Positions 40,559 through 49,929 of a DNA stretch of 64,000 nucleotides are shown in pieces (the first letter of the stretch is position 1; each line of letters begins with the position of its first letter). The stretch spans positions 62,001-126,000 of the forward strand of contig NZ_ATZA01000005.1 of assembly GCF_000427965.1 (NCBI RefSeq). The letters are read 5' to 3'. Source of the DNA: Olivibacter sitiensis DSM 17696. Its GTDB lineage: Bacteria > Bacteroidota > Bacteroidia > Sphingobacteriales > Sphingobacteriaceae. Both the position numbers and the translations under genes were made by a program. Below the pieces are notes generated by a model. That model was given only the letters and a program-made list of their open reading frames with translations. It was not told where the DNA came from and made no database searches.

Positions 40559-42490
40559 ATGAAAACGCGCTCTTTTCCATCCACGCCTCTTCTCTGCTTG
40601 GCACTATTCATCTGTTTTTTCCCTTTGGCCATGAAGGCCCAAAGCGTTCCTCCTAACGTGGCGGAAAAGGACTACACCGCTTACCTATTTGCCTATTTCA
40701 CGGGCAACCGCATAGAAGAAGAAGCCGTACGCTTTGCCATAAGCCCCGACGGTTATCGTTATTACGCTTTGAACAACAACGATCCGATCCTCGACTCCAG
40801 GACCATCAGCTCCACCGGTGGCGTGCGAGACCCACATATACTGCGCGGAGAGAACGGAAAAACGTTCTATATGGTACTGACCGATATGGTTTCTTCCAAA
40901 GGTTGGGATTCCAATAGGGCCATGGTACTGCTCAAATCAGATGACCTGATCAATTGGAAATCGAGCGTCATCAATATCCAGCAGAAATACCCCAATCAGG
41001 AAAACCTCCTACGGGTATGGGCGCCACAGACCATTTACGACAAAGAGGCAAGGAAATATATGGTGTACTGGTCCATGAAGCACGGAGATGGGCCAGACAT
41101 CATTTACTATGCTTATGCCAATGCAGACTTCAGCGATCTGGAAAGCGAGCCCAAACAATTGTTTTTCCCCAAGAACGGCAAATCCTGCATTGATGGCGAT
41201 ATCCTGTACAAGGACGGCCTGTACCACCTATTCTACAAGACCGAGGGGCACGGCAACGGTATCAAACATGCCACTACCGATAGGCTGACTTCAGGTCAAT
41301 GGAAAGAAGATGACGATTACAAACAACAAACCAATGACGCGGTAGAAGGCGCGGGCACGTTCAAACTCATCAACTCGGACACGTATATCCTCATGTATGA
41401 TGTTTATACCAAAGGCAAATACCAGTTTACCAAGAGCACTGATTTGGAACACTTTGAGGTGATAGACGAGGAAATCTCCATGGACTTTCATCCCAGGCAC
41501 GGCACCATTATTCCCATTACGCAGAAAGAACTGAAAACGCTCATCGACAAATGGGGAAAACCCAAAGCATACCCCGAAATTGCCTGGAAAAATAATCCCA
41601 TCCTAGAAGGCTATTATGCCGATCCGGAAATCCTGTATAGCCAGAAAACCAAGAAATACTATTTGTATCCAACCAGTGATGGGTTTGACGGTTGGAGTGG
41701 CTATTATTTCAAGACGTTCTCCTCCGACAATTTAAAAGACTGGAAAGATGAAGGTATCATCCTTGACCTAAAAAAGGACGTCCCATGGGCAGGCAGGCAC
41801 GCTTGGGCCCCTGCCATTGAGGAGAAGAAAATAAAAGGAAAATACAAGTATTTTTATTATTTCACAGGAGCACAGAAGGTAGGTATGGCCGTAGCCGACT
41901 CGCCCACTGGGCCGTTTACCGATATCGGCAAACCATTGGTAGACAAAAGACCCGAAGGCATCAAGGGAGGACAAGAGATAGATCCCGACGTGTTTACGGA
42001 TCCCAAATCCAAGAAAAGCTATCTCTATTGGGGCAATGGATACCTGGCCGTTGTCGAGCTGAATAACGATATGGTATCTATCAAATCTTCCAGCCCAAAG
42101 ATCATCACTCCGAGCGATGGTACCTTTCGCGAAGGGGCCTACGTATTCTACCGCAAGGGCATTTATTACTTTCTTTGGTCCGAGGACGATACGCGCAGCG
42201 AAAACTACAGGGTCAGGTACGGCACTTCCAAATCACCTTTGGGACCCATCGAAATTCCAAAGGACAACCTAATCCTAAGCAAAGTCCCAGAAAAGGGCAT
42301 CTACGGAACAGGGCATAACTCGGTGCTGCAGATGCCCAATAGCGACGAATGGTATATCGTGTACCACCGTTTCAATATTCCCAACGGCATCAAAATGGGG
42401 CAAGCGGCCGGTTTTCACCGCGAAGTATGCATGGACAAGCTGGAATTTAGGACAGATGGTAGCATTGTGCCTGTAGTACCTACAAATTAG
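40559..42490 (+). CDS. Tandem two-module GH43 protein, secreted
   Basis: 643 residues from ATG 40559; a longer reading to 40370 would overlap the divergent gene and is rejected. Signal peptide ends near MKAQS. Two complete GH43 propellers follow: module 1 (about 35-330) with Asp91 (GGVRDPHI), Asp212 (CIDGDI) and Glu263 (AVEGAG); module 2 (about 345-640) with Asp355 (GYYADPEI), Asp475 (EIDPDV) and Glu525 (FREGAY). Both triads are intact, so both modules could be active, perhaps on different linkages in arabinogalactan or arabinoxylan. It has an AraR-type box 60 nt upstream and converges with the GH127 gene (23 nt gap). Confidence 0.88.
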   Translation: MKTRSFPSTPLLCLALFICFFPLAMKAQSVPPNVAEKDYTAYLFAYFTGNRIEEEAVRFAISPDGYRYYALNNNDPILDSRTISSTGGVRDPHILRGENGKTFYMVLTDMVSSKGWDSNRAMVLLKSDDLINWKSSVINIQQKYPNQENLLRVWAPQTIYDKEARKYMVYWSMKHGDGPDIIYYAYANADFSDLESEPKQLFFPKNGKSCIDGDILYKDGLYHLFYKTEGHGNGIKHATTDRLTSGQWKEDDDYKQQTNDAVEGAGTFKLINSDTYILMYDVYTKGKYQFTKSTDLEHFEVIDEEISMDFHPRHGTIIPITQKELKTLIDKWGKPKAYPEIAWKNNPILEGYYADPEILYSQKTKKYYLYPTSDGFDGWSGYYFKTFSSDNLKDWKDEGIILDLKKDVPWAGRHAWAPAIEEKKIKGKYKYFYYFTGAQKVGMAVADSPTGPFTDIGKPLVDKRPEGIKGGQEIDPDVFTDPKSKKSYLYWGNGYLAVVELNNDMVSIKSSSPKIITPSDGTFREGAYVFYRKGIYYFLWSEDDTRSENYRVRYGTSKSPLGPIEIPKDNLILSKVPEKGIYGTGHNSVLQMPNSDEWYIVYHRFNIPNGIKMGQAAGFHREVCMDKLEFRTDGSIVPVVPTN

Positions 42491-42513
42491 GAGGCCTTTG
42501 GCAAATAGAGGGA

Positions 42514-44865
42514 TTATCTGAGTAATCGGATATAATACACCCCCCCAGCTACCGAGCCTTTTTGGGCGACAAATTTCAAGTTCAATACAGGATCAGAAGT
42601 CATGCCATCAGCCAGCTCATAGTCCACGTCATAAAAGCCGTCCTGCCCTTCAGCATGTGCCGTCACCCTTTCCAACAGCTTATCATTAACATATATATCG
42701 AAACTACGTCCTTTATCCCCTCCGAAATAGGTGATCCGTAGCGTTTGGGCATCTTTGCCTGGATTCTTCAGATTATAGCTGAACCATCCTCTTGCATGTC
42801 TCCAGTGCCTGTCTTGAAACACGCCAGACTCGGTACGCTCTCCTTTAAAGCCGTGATCGGATTCCGGCTGTTGCTCCCCAGGAGTTATTTTATCGATCGT
42901 GCGTGATTCCAGTTCCAGCATAGCCTGTTCCTCTTCTTGGAGTTTCAGCACGATACTGTCCAGGTTTTCTGGGCTGGTTTGCATCCAATACAACATATAA
43001 CGCGCGTCGTGAAGCTGAAAGAAAGGTTTCAACTCCAACGTTCCCTCGTGTTCCGGATAATATGCGTTTGTAATGTTATACGTCAAAGGTTCGCCTTCAA
43101 CTGGCCTTAAAGACTGGAGAATTTCCGCGGGCTCACCGACCAAAAGCGGGGCCTTATCAATGGGGTATAGGGGGCCATGGGCAATATGGCCCATCCTGCT
43201 GCCATCTGCAAACAGCCCATCCAAACCGCTCGAGTCTACCGCCGCCGCCAGTACAATGGGGCCGTGAACAAAAGAATACCAGGGCGATTGATCGGGCATT
43301 TGTTCCAAAGTCGTTTCCATGGGCAATGATACGCTAACAATATCTCCATTTTTCCATGTGCGTTCTACAGCGATATAGGAAGATACCACATCTTCGGTAG
43401 CCGCCACCCGTTTACCATTTACTTTGACCTGAAAACCGCTATCCTTTACCCAAGACGGCTTTCTGATATAAACGGTAAATAACCGTTTCCTCTCTAGATT
43501 TATTTTGATCTCGGTGGCTTCTTCAAATGGAAATTTAGTGTCTTGGGAAATCTTCGCCCCTTTTTCTTTCCAATTCAGCGTAGATGGAATGAACAGGTTG
43601 ACAAATAGATCCTCGCCATTATGCGCATAGACCAACTCGCCATATTTGCCGTGGTTTTCCAGACCCGAGCCTACGCAGCACCAAAAACCTTCGTCCACCC
43701 GAGAGTATACGCGGTAGTGCCTTGGGCGCATGGGCGTAAAATAAACGAAGCCTCCTTGCGGGTGCTGTGAGGAGAGGATGTGGTTGTACAATGTCCGTTC
43801 ATAGTAATCAATCAGTTCAGGTGATGGCTTGGTCAGGAACAATTGTTTCGACAGCTTCAGCATGTTGTACGAATTGCATGTCTCCGGTCCCTCCACCGAT
43901 TCCAGCATGGAAGAAAAATTATCCGAAGGATGGAAATGTTCGCGCACGCTGTTACCGCCTATCGATATCGTTCGCTTGTTGACTACCGTATTCCAGAAAA
44001 AACGGGCCGCTTTGGCCCATTCCTGCTCATCTGTCAACTGGGCAACACTGTAAAAGCCTATTACTTTTGGAATCTGGGTATTGGCATGTAACCCGTTGAG
44101 CTCATCGCGGCCTTCCAGCAAGGGATTCAAAATCCGGCGGTCTGAAAATCGCTGTGCCAATCTTACGTAGCGCTTATCTTTGGTGATACTGGCAACATAG
44201 GCAAAAGTCTCATTCATGCCCCCATGCTCCGAGATGAGCATTTCCTGCATCTGTTCATCGGTCAAATTATCCGTCAAGCCAAGGCACCATTCCGAAAGTT
44301 TTACCAACACATCCTTTGCCTGCTCGTTATGTGCCAACAGGTAGGCATCGCAAAGGCCAGCATACAATTTGTGGATGTTGTACCAGGGAACCCATTTTCC
44401 GTTGAGCGAAAAGGAACTGGCCTCTATCTTGCCTTCGGCAATCTCCTTCCAAAGCGCCTTTCCATCCGGTATTCCGCCAACATAGCCATTCCCATTGCTC
44501 TTTTGGCAATCTGCCAATTCGGAAATCATATATTCCAGCCTTTTCCCTATAGCGGAATCGGCTGTGGATGCATACATATTGGCAAGTGCCGACAGGTAAT
44601 GTCCGCCAATATGACCATCCAACCCGGTAGATTCCCAGTTGCCATAACTTTCTTTCCTTACAGCCAAATCCGCTTCTTTTCTGAATGGAGCCAACAGCCT
44701 GTCTGGATCCAATTTCATGATATAGGCCCTATCTGTTTCTTGTGCTTCAGAAAACGGGCTTTCTGTTAATCGCACATCTTCAAGCGAGAATGTCGAAAGC
44801 CTCTTGGTTTGCCCTATTATAACGAACGGGCTAATGGAAAGGAAAAGGAAAAGATACTTTTTCAT
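42514..44865 (-). CDS. GH127 beta-L-arabinofuranosidase (DUF1680), secreted
   Basis: 783 residues with a signal peptide (LFLSISPFVIIGQ). An (alpha/alpha)6 barrel of the DUF1680 type spans about 25-430, with beta-sandwiches after it. The zinc/cysteine site of the HypBA1 family is present: Glu328-x-Cys330 (EGPETC) and Cys396-Cys397 (GFWCCVGSG), where the second Cys of the pair is the nucleophile in HypBA1. It cleaves terminal beta-L-arabinofuranosyl units, found on plant hydroxyproline-rich glycoproteins and some pectins. Its promoter carries the best copy of the AraR box (44956-44980) and the araR gene lies upstream on the same strand. Confidence 0.9.
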   Translation of the reverse strand: MKKYLFLFLSISPFVIIGQTKRLSTFSLEDVRLTESPFSEAQETDRAYIMKLDPDRLLAPFRKEADLAVRKESYGNWESTGLDGHIGGHYLSALANMYASTADSAIGKRLEYMISELADCQKSNGNGYVGGIPDGKALWKEIAEGKIEASSFSLNGKWVPWYNIHKLYAGLCDAYLLAHNEQAKDVLVKLSEWCLGLTDNLTDEQMQEMLISEHGGMNETFAYVASITKDKRYVRLAQRFSDRRILNPLLEGRDELNGLHANTQIPKVIGFYSVAQLTDEQEWAKAARFFWNTVVNKRTISIGGNSVREHFHPSDNFSSMLESVEGPETCNSYNMLKLSKQLFLTKPSPELIDYYERTLYNHILSSQHPQGGFVYFTPMRPRHYRVYSRVDEGFWCCVGSGLENHGKYGELVYAHNGEDLFVNLFIPSTLNWKEKGAKISQDTKFPFEEATEIKINLERKRLFTVYIRKPSWVKDSGFQVKVNGKRVAATEDVVSSYIAVERTWKNGDIVSVSLPMETTLEQMPDQSPWYSFVHGPIVLAAAVDSSGLDGLFADGSRMGHIAHGPLYPIDKAPLLVGEPAEILQSLRPVEGEPLTYNITNAYYPEHEGTLELKPFFQLHDARYMLYWMQTSPENLDSIVLKLQEEEQAMLELESRTIDKITPGEQQPESDHGFKGERTESGVFQDRHWRHARGWFSYNLKNPGKDAQTLRITYFGGDKGRSFDIYVNDKLLERVTAHAEGQDGFYDVDYELADGMTSDPVLNLKFVAQKGSVAGGVYYIRLLR

Positions 44866-44937
44866 CTGCGGTCTTAATGGCTATACATTGGTTAACAACA
44901 TAGAAGATCGATACCATATGGAGGCAATCTCATGTTG

Positions 44938-44980
44938 CGAATGTATGCATATAATTATAAATGTCAAAAAAACATTTATA
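44938..44980 (-). promoter_or_regulatory. AraR operator and promoter of the GH127 gene
   Basis: Perfect dyad TATAAATGT-N7-ACATTTATA (44956-44980). Read on the minus strand it contains TTTG (44968-44965) followed, after 19 nt, by TACATTCG (44945-44938), a one-mismatch match to the Bacteroidota -7 element TAnnTTTG. The operator thus covers the -33 element, which fits repression. The core box begins 93 nt before the GH127 start codon, the same distance as at araB. Confidence 0.72.
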
Positions 44981-45001
44981 TAACCTGCGGTGAATTGCCC
45001 T

Positions 45002-45703
45002 TTAGTCAATAGGCCATCCGGGTAGGAATCTCAAGAACGACATAATTTTTTCCTTATAGACTTCCGTATTTATCTTAAAATAGAAAGCTCCCTTTTTTGA
45101 ATTTTCGGTATCCTTTTCCTTCAACTTGATAATCAGGCCCGATGAAAGCAATTTGCGACTAAAGTTTCGCCTATCCAAGTCGATATCATACACACTTTCA
45201 TACAACAAGGCAATTTGAGGAATGGTAAATTTCTCCGGCAACAGTTCGAACACAATAGGGTATAGCGCTGCCTTATACTTCAGTTTCTTTTTGGCTACTT
45301 CTACCATTTCATTATGGTCAAATATTAGCTGTGGAACTTCCTTTAACGGAAACCATTCTGCCCTATAATCATGGCTGATGACATGCTCATATTTGTTGAT
45401 ATCTATTAATGCAAAATAGACCACGCTTACCACACGCTGCTCCGTATCTCTGTCAGGCTTGCCAAAAACCGCAATCTGTTCCATATAAACATCCGTAAGC
45501 CCCGTCAATTTTTTGAGAATTCTTGCCGCGGAATCTTCAGGACTTTCAGTAGGCTGGACAAAGCCTCCCATCAAGCTCCACTTATGCCGCTCGGGCTCAA
45601 AGCCACGCTTTATCAGCAATATCTTCAAGCCTTCGCCATCAAAGCCAAATATAATGCAATCAACCGCAAGAAGTACAGGTGGTTCAGTTTTATAAGACGT
45701 CAT
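45002..45703 (-). CDS. araR: AraR, Nudix-family L-arabinose regulator
   Basis: About 233 residues from ATG 45703 (the TTG at 45718 is a possible earlier start). The N-terminal half is a Nudix fold but its Nudix box is degenerate: GGFVQPTESPEDSAARILKK keeps the first Glu, while the REUxEE catalytic glutamates are replaced (R-I-L-K-K-L). The C-terminal part is a winged helix (about 150-228). This is the architecture of NrtR/AraR: the Bacteroides AraR senses L-arabinose with the Nudix domain and represses arabinose genes. It lies divergent to araBDA and upstream of GH127, and operator-like palindromes flank it. Its own gene may be autoregulated through the box at 45829. Confidence 0.88.
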   Translation of the reverse strand: MTSYKTEPPVLLAVDCIIFGFDGEGLKILLIKRGFEPERHKWSLMGGFVQPTESPEDSAARILKKLTGLTDVYMEQIAVFGKPDRDTEQRVVSVVYFALIDINKYEHVISHDYRAEWFPLKEVPQLIFDHNEMVEVAKKKLKYKAALYPIVFELLPEKFTIPQIALLYESVYDIDLDRRNFSRKLLSSGLIIKLKEKDTENSKKGAFYFKINTEVYKEKIMSFLRFLPGWPID

Positions 45704-45828
45704 AAAGTAAAAAGACAATTATATTAAAAAAAATTGCAGCGAACAAATCAATGACTTAATCTCTCTTAAAATTTGCCGACAAAACATGAGTAAACTAATT
45801 CCAGATAAATTTCCATTTCTAAAAAATT

Positions 45829-45847
45829 AAATGTTAATTTGACATTA
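45829..45847 (+). promoter_or_regulatory. Putative AraR operator upstream of araB
   Basis: AAATGT-TAATTTG-ACATTA, one mismatch from the palindrome AAATGT-N7-ACATTT. It contains TTTGACATT in the plus orientation and ends 93 nt before the araB start codon. A clear -7 element is not visible at the usual spacing. The box is in the middle of the 237-nt gap between araR and araB, so it can serve both. Confidence 0.68.
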
Positions 45848-45858
45848 ATTATAATGAA

Positions 45859-45894
45859 AAGGAGTTTTTCGGCATGAAACACCTCCTTGCATGA
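45859..45894 (+). other. araB leader: AAGGAG/CTCCTT pairing and six-codon mini-ORF
   Basis: In the araB leader AAGGAG (45859-45864) is followed by ATG AAA CAC CTC CTT GCA TGA (45874-45894), a six-codon frame whose CTCCTT can pair with that AAGGAG. The araB start at 45941 is further on. A translational or folding role is possible but is inference from position and sequence only. Confidence 0.3.
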
Positions 45895-45940
45895 ACGTTT
45901 ATAATGAAAAAATAACCAAATAAAAAACCTCATTGACAGG

Positions 45941-47638
45941 ATGAACACAGCATTTGTTATAGGAGTAGATTACGGAAGTGACTCGGTACGTTCCGTCATC
46001 GTAAACGCGGGCTCCGGCGAAGAAGTGGCCGCGTCGGTATATTATTATCCGCGATGGAAAAGAGGGGATTTTTGCATTCCATCGGAAAGCCAATTCCGAC
46101 AACATCCCCTGGACTACATAGAAGGACTAGAATTCACCATCAAGGACTGCCTGCAGCAGGCCACCGAACTGGATATAGCCAAAAAAATCAAGGCTATTTC
46201 CATAGATACTACCGGCTCCACACCCATTGCCATTAACGAAGCAGGTGTACCACTAAGCCTCCTGGAAGATTTTTCGGACAACCCCAATGCCATGTTTGTG
46301 CTCTGGAAAGACCATACGGCCGTTCGGGAAGCAGAAGAAATCAACAGACATGCGAAAAACTTCAAAACCGATTACCTGAAATACGTCGGAGGCGTCTATT
46401 CGTCAGAATGGTTTTGGGCCAAATTGCTCCATGTATTCCGGGCTGATGAAAAGGTAAGGAACGCCACCTATACCTGGGTGGAACATTGCGACTATATTCC
46501 TTTCATGCTTTCTGGCGGCAAGCGCGCAAAAGACATAAAACGAGGTGTTTGTTCGGCGGGGCATAAATCCCTATGGGCAGCCGAATTTGGCGGTCTCCCT
46601 CCGAACGAATTTTTCAGCTCCTTAGATCCATTGCTAAATGGTTTTACAGATAGGCTATTTAGCACGACCTACACGGCCGATCAAGCAGCGGGTACCCTAT
46701 GCGAAGAATGGGCCGATACACTGGGCCTATCTACCGATGTAGTCATAGGCATAGGTGCCTTTGATTGCCATATGGGAGCCGTAGGAGGCCAGATAGAACC
46801 CTATTATCTTAGCAAAGTGATGGGTACTTCTACCTGTGATATGTTGGTGGCTCCTAAGGATGAAGTGGCCGATACACTGGTAAAGGGTATCTGTGGACAG
46901 GTCGATGGCTCTATCATTCCTGGCATGATTGGTATGGAGGCCGGGCAATCTGCTTTTGGAGACGCTTACGCTTGGCTAAAACAAGTACTACTCTGGCCTA
47001 GCAAGAACCTATTGGCCGGCCTAGCCAATGTAGATGAAGAGACCATCAATTACCTCATAAAAGAACTTGATGACCAATTGTTGCCGCAATTGAGCAAATT
47101 GGCGGAAGAACTCCCCGTAACGGAATCTTCCGAACTTGCCGTCGATTGGCTGAATGGTCGCCGAACGCCAGATGCGGACCAGACACTAAAGGGGGCCATA
47201 CAGGGATTGAATCTAGGAACCGACACGGTGAAGATATTTAGGGCTATTGTCGAATCCACCTGTTTTGGTGCGAAAAGCATCGTAGAACGTTTCATCGAGC
47301 AGGGAATTCCCGTGAAAGGACTTATCGGTCTCGGTGGCGTGGCCAAAAAATCGCCCTACATCATGCAGACCATGGCCGATATTATGGATATGCCCATTAA
47401 AATCCACAAAAGCGAACAGACCTGCGCCATCGGTGCGGCCATGTTTGCAGCCACTGCAGCAGGCATATATACCAAAGTGGAGGAAGCCATGGAAGCCATG
47501 GGACAAGGTTTTGAAAAAACCTATTATCCCAATGCGGAAAAAACGGCGCTCTATGCCAAACGCTACCTAAAGTACAAGGAATTTGGCAGTTTCCTGAGCA
47601 AAAAGGATATCAAGGAAGAACAGTTAAACCTAGCTTAA
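45941..47638 (+). CDS. araB: Ribulokinase AraB
   Basis: 565 residues, the family's usual length. Starts with AFVIGVDYGSDSVRSVIV (FGGY fold phosphate loop). It contains GIGAFDCHMGAVGG with the probable catalytic Asp, VMGTSTCDMLVAP and the C-terminal GLGGVAKKSPYIMQTMADI and EQTCAIGAAMFAA. It phosphorylates L-ribulose at C5 with ATP. First gene of araB-araD-araA; araD starts 3 nt after its stop. Transcription is expected to be AraR-controlled by the box at 45829. A close paralog lies at 1-1563 in a different regulatory context. Confidence 0.95.
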   Translation: MNTAFVIGVDYGSDSVRSVIVNAGSGEEVAASVYYYPRWKRGDFCIPSESQFRQHPLDYIEGLEFTIKDCLQQATELDIAKKIKAISIDTTGSTPIAINEAGVPLSLLEDFSDNPNAMFVLWKDHTAVREAEEINRHAKNFKTDYLKYVGGVYSSEWFWAKLLHVFRADEKVRNATYTWVEHCDYIPFMLSGGKRAKDIKRGVCSAGHKSLWAAEFGGLPPNEFFSSLDPLLNGFTDRLFSTTYTADQAAGTLCEEWADTLGLSTDVVIGIGAFDCHMGAVGGQIEPYYLSKVMGTSTCDMLVAPKDEVADTLVKGICGQVDGSIIPGMIGMEAGQSAFGDAYAWLKQVLLWPSKNLLAGLANVDEETINYLIKELDDQLLPQLSKLAEELPVTESSELAVDWLNGRRTPDADQTLKGAIQGLNLGTDTVKIFRAIVESTCFGAKSIVERFIEQGIPVKGLIGLGGVAKKSPYIMQTMADIMDMPIKIHKSEQTCAIGAAMFAATAAGIYTKVEEAMEAMGQGFEKTYYPNAEKTALYAKRYLKYKEFGSFLSKKDIKEEQLNLA

Positions 47639-47641
47639 ACC

Positions 47642-48337
47642 ATGTATAACCATATCAAAGAAGAAGCATACCATTGCAACATGCAACTGCCTAAACTGGG
47701 CCTAGTGCTTTTCACCTTTGGCAACGTCAGCGTAGCCGATGCCTCCAAAGGTGTCTTTGCCATCAAGCCCAGTGGCGTACCTTATGAAGAATTATCGCCC
47801 GAAAAAATGGTCGTCGTCGATTTCGAGGGACAAATAGTTGAGGGTCATCTACGGCCCTCTTCGGATACCCAGACCCACGCCGTACTGTACAAGCATTGGG
47901 AGGGAATAGGGGGAGTAACCCACACGCACTCTACCTATGCCACGGCATGGGCACAAAGCCAGCGTGCTATTCCCAATTACGGCACTACCCATGCCGACCA
48001 CCTTACAGCGGACATCCCATGTGCCCCGCCCATGAGCGACGATATGATACGTGGCAACTACGAATACGAGACCGGATTTCAGATTATCAACCACTTTAAG
48101 GAACAGGGCCTCGACTACAAGGAAGTGGAAATGATATTGGTGGGCAACCACGCCCCTTTTGCCTGGGGAAAAACGGGTATCAAATCGGTATATAATAGTG
48201 CCGTACTGGAACAGGTGGCGCAAATGGCACTCCTAACCGAGCAAATCAACCCAAACGCACCCAGGTTGAAAGACGCACTCATAAAGAAACACTACGAACG
48301 AAAACATGGCGGCAATGCCTATTATGGTCAAGAATAA
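47642..48337 (+). CDS. araD: L-ribulose-5-phosphate 4-epimerase AraD
   Basis: 231 residues, class II aldolase/epimerase fold. Zinc ligands are in THTHSTYATAWA (two His) and THADHLTADIPC (third His), with KPSGVPYEELSPEKMVVVD at the substrate phosphate site. It converts L-ribulose 5-phosphate to D-xylulose 5-phosphate, the entry to the pentose phosphate pathway. It follows araB by 3 nt and precedes araA by 21 nt, so araB-araD-araA is one operon. Length and motifs agree with standard AraD. Confidence 0.95.
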   Translation: MYNHIKEEAYHCNMQLPKLGLVLFTFGNVSVADASKGVFAIKPSGVPYEELSPEKMVVVDFEGQIVEGHLRPSSDTQTHAVLYKHWEGIGGVTHTHSTYATAWAQSQRAIPNYGTTHADHLTADIPCAPPMSDDMIRGNYEYETGFQIINHFKEQGLDYKEVEMILVGNHAPFAWGKTGIKSVYNSAVLEQVAQMALLTEQINPNAPRLKDALIKKHYERKHGGNAYYGQE

Positions 48338-48358
48338 ATAAATTTCACTTAAAATAGA

Positions 48359-49858
48359 ATGATAGATTTAAAACAACTGCAAGTCTGGTTCGTTACCGGA
48401 AGCCAAGACTTATATGGGGAAGAAACACTCCAGCAAGTAGCTGCACATGCCGAGGAAATAGCGCAATACCTTTCCACTCACGAAAGTACTCCTATACAAG
48501 TAACCTACAAGCCTATCGTAAAGAACAGCGAAGAAATATACGATACCATCGTCGCTGCCAATGCAGATGCCCATTGCATCGGTATTATCACCTGGATGCA
48601 TACCTTTTCACCGGCAAAAATGTGGATCAGGGGATTGAAGGCGCTGCAAAAGCCTTTGCTGCATCTCCATACGCAATACAACCGGGACATTCCTTGGTCT
48701 AGCATGGACATGGACTTCATGAACCTCAACCAAAGTGCACACGGCGACAGGGAGTTCGGCCATATCGTCACCAGGCTGAACATCAACCGAAAGGTGGTGA
48801 CCGGGCACTGGCAAGATGAAGAGGTATTGGAAAGGATCAACGTGTGGGCCAGGGCCGCGGCCGCTTGGCACGATTGGCAAGGTGCCAAATTTGTACGTTT
48901 TGGCGACAATATGCGTTACGTGGCCGTTACCGACGGGGACAAGGTAGAGGCCGAAACAAAATTCGGCTTCTCTGTCAATACCTACCCCATTGGCGATTTG
49001 GTGGCGGTCATCAATCAAACTAGCGAAGAGGAGATAAACACCTTATTAGCTGAATATGAAACCATCTATGAGTTGGCCGATGACGTGAAAGCCGGCGGCG
49101 CGCAACGCCATAGCCTGGTAGAGGCGGCCAAAATAGAAATAGGGTTGAGAAAGTTCCTTGAACAGGGCAACTTCAAGGGTTTTACCGATACTTTTGAAGA
49201 TTTGCATGGCATGGTACAGTTGCCAGGCTTAGCGGTACAAAGGCTCATGGCCGAAGGTTATGGTTTTGCGGGCGAAGGCGATTGGAAAACCCCAGCCTTG
49301 GTGAGGGCTTGTAAGGTAATGGGCGTCGGACTTCCCGGAACCACCGCTTTCATGGAAGACTATACCTACAACTTCGACCCAGACAATGCCCTGGTGCTGG
49401 GCTCGCACATGCTGGAAGTGGACGCCGCCCTGGCGAAGGGCAAAGCCAGGATAGAGGTGCACCCACTGGGCATTGGCGGAAAGGCAGACCCCGCACGGCT
49501 GGTATTCAACGGCATAAGCGGTCCTGCACTCAATGCCTCCTTGGTAGACCTTGGCACCCGATTTAGGCTTATCGTCAACAAGGTAGAGGGTGTGGAAGTA
49601 GAAAACGAACTGCCTAAATTGCCCGTAGCCAGAGTACTATGGAAACCATTGCCCGATATGAAAACCGGATGCAGCGCATGGATCTATGCCGGAGGCGCCC
49701 ACCATACCGCCTACAGCCTGAGCCTCACCCCCGAATACCTGGAGGACTTTGCCAAAATAGCCAATATCGAATACGTGGCGATAGACGAGAACACGAACCT
49801 TTCGACGTTCGAAAATGAGCTGAAATGGAGTGAATTGTATTATTTATTGAAAAAATAA
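48359..49858 (+). CDS. araA: L-arabinose isomerase AraA
   Basis: 499 residues, the normal length of AraA. Features include [14 protein letters not shown] at the N-terminus, [42 protein letters not shown] (metal Glu and His region) and [11 protein letters not shown] near the C-terminus with a catalytic His. It converts L-arabinose to L-ribulose with Mn2+ or similar metal. It is the last gene of araBDA; a stem-loop lies between it and the symporter gene 71 nt downstream. It is unrelated in sequence to the isomerase-like protein at 1575-3197. Confidence 0.96.
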   Translation: MIDLKQLQVWFVTGSQDLYGEETLQQVAAHAEEIAQYLSTHESTPIQVTYKPIVKNSEEIYDTIVAANADAHCIGIITWMHTFSPAKMWIRGLKALQKPLLHLHTQYNRDIPWSSMDMDFMNLNQSAHGDREFGHIVTRLNINRKVVTGHWQDEEVLERINVWARAAAAWHDWQGAKFVRFGDNMRYVAVTDGDKVEAETKFGFSVNTYPIGDLVAVINQTSEEEINTLLAEYETIYELADDVKAGGAQRHSLVEAAKIEIGLRKFLEQGNFKGFTDTFEDLHGMVQLPGLAVQRLMAEGYGFAGEGDWKTPALVRACKVMGVGLPGTTAFMEDYTYNFDPDNALVLGSHMLEVDAALAKGKARIEVHPLGIGGKADPARLVFNGISGPALNASLVDLGTRFRLIVNKVEGVEVENELPKLPVARVLWKPLPDMKTGCSAWIYAGGAHHTAYSLSLTPEYLEDFAKIANIEYVAIDENTNLSTFENELKWSELYYLLKK

Positions 49859-49870
49859 CCAAGACCTGTG

Positions 49871-49905
49871 GGGTTGTCGAAAAAGGTTAACTTTATCGAC
49901 AACCC
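49871..49905 (+). other. Intercistronic stem-loop between araA and the symporter
   Basis: GGGTTGTCGA (49871-49880) and TCGACAACCC (49896-49905) are perfect 10-bp complements around a 15-nt loop. It lies in the 71-nt gap after araA. No U-run follows, so it is not a simple terminator; it may stabilise the araBDA mRNA or tune expression of the transporter downstream. Confidence 0.6.
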
Positions 49906-49929
49906 TATACAAACCAATATGGAACTGAT

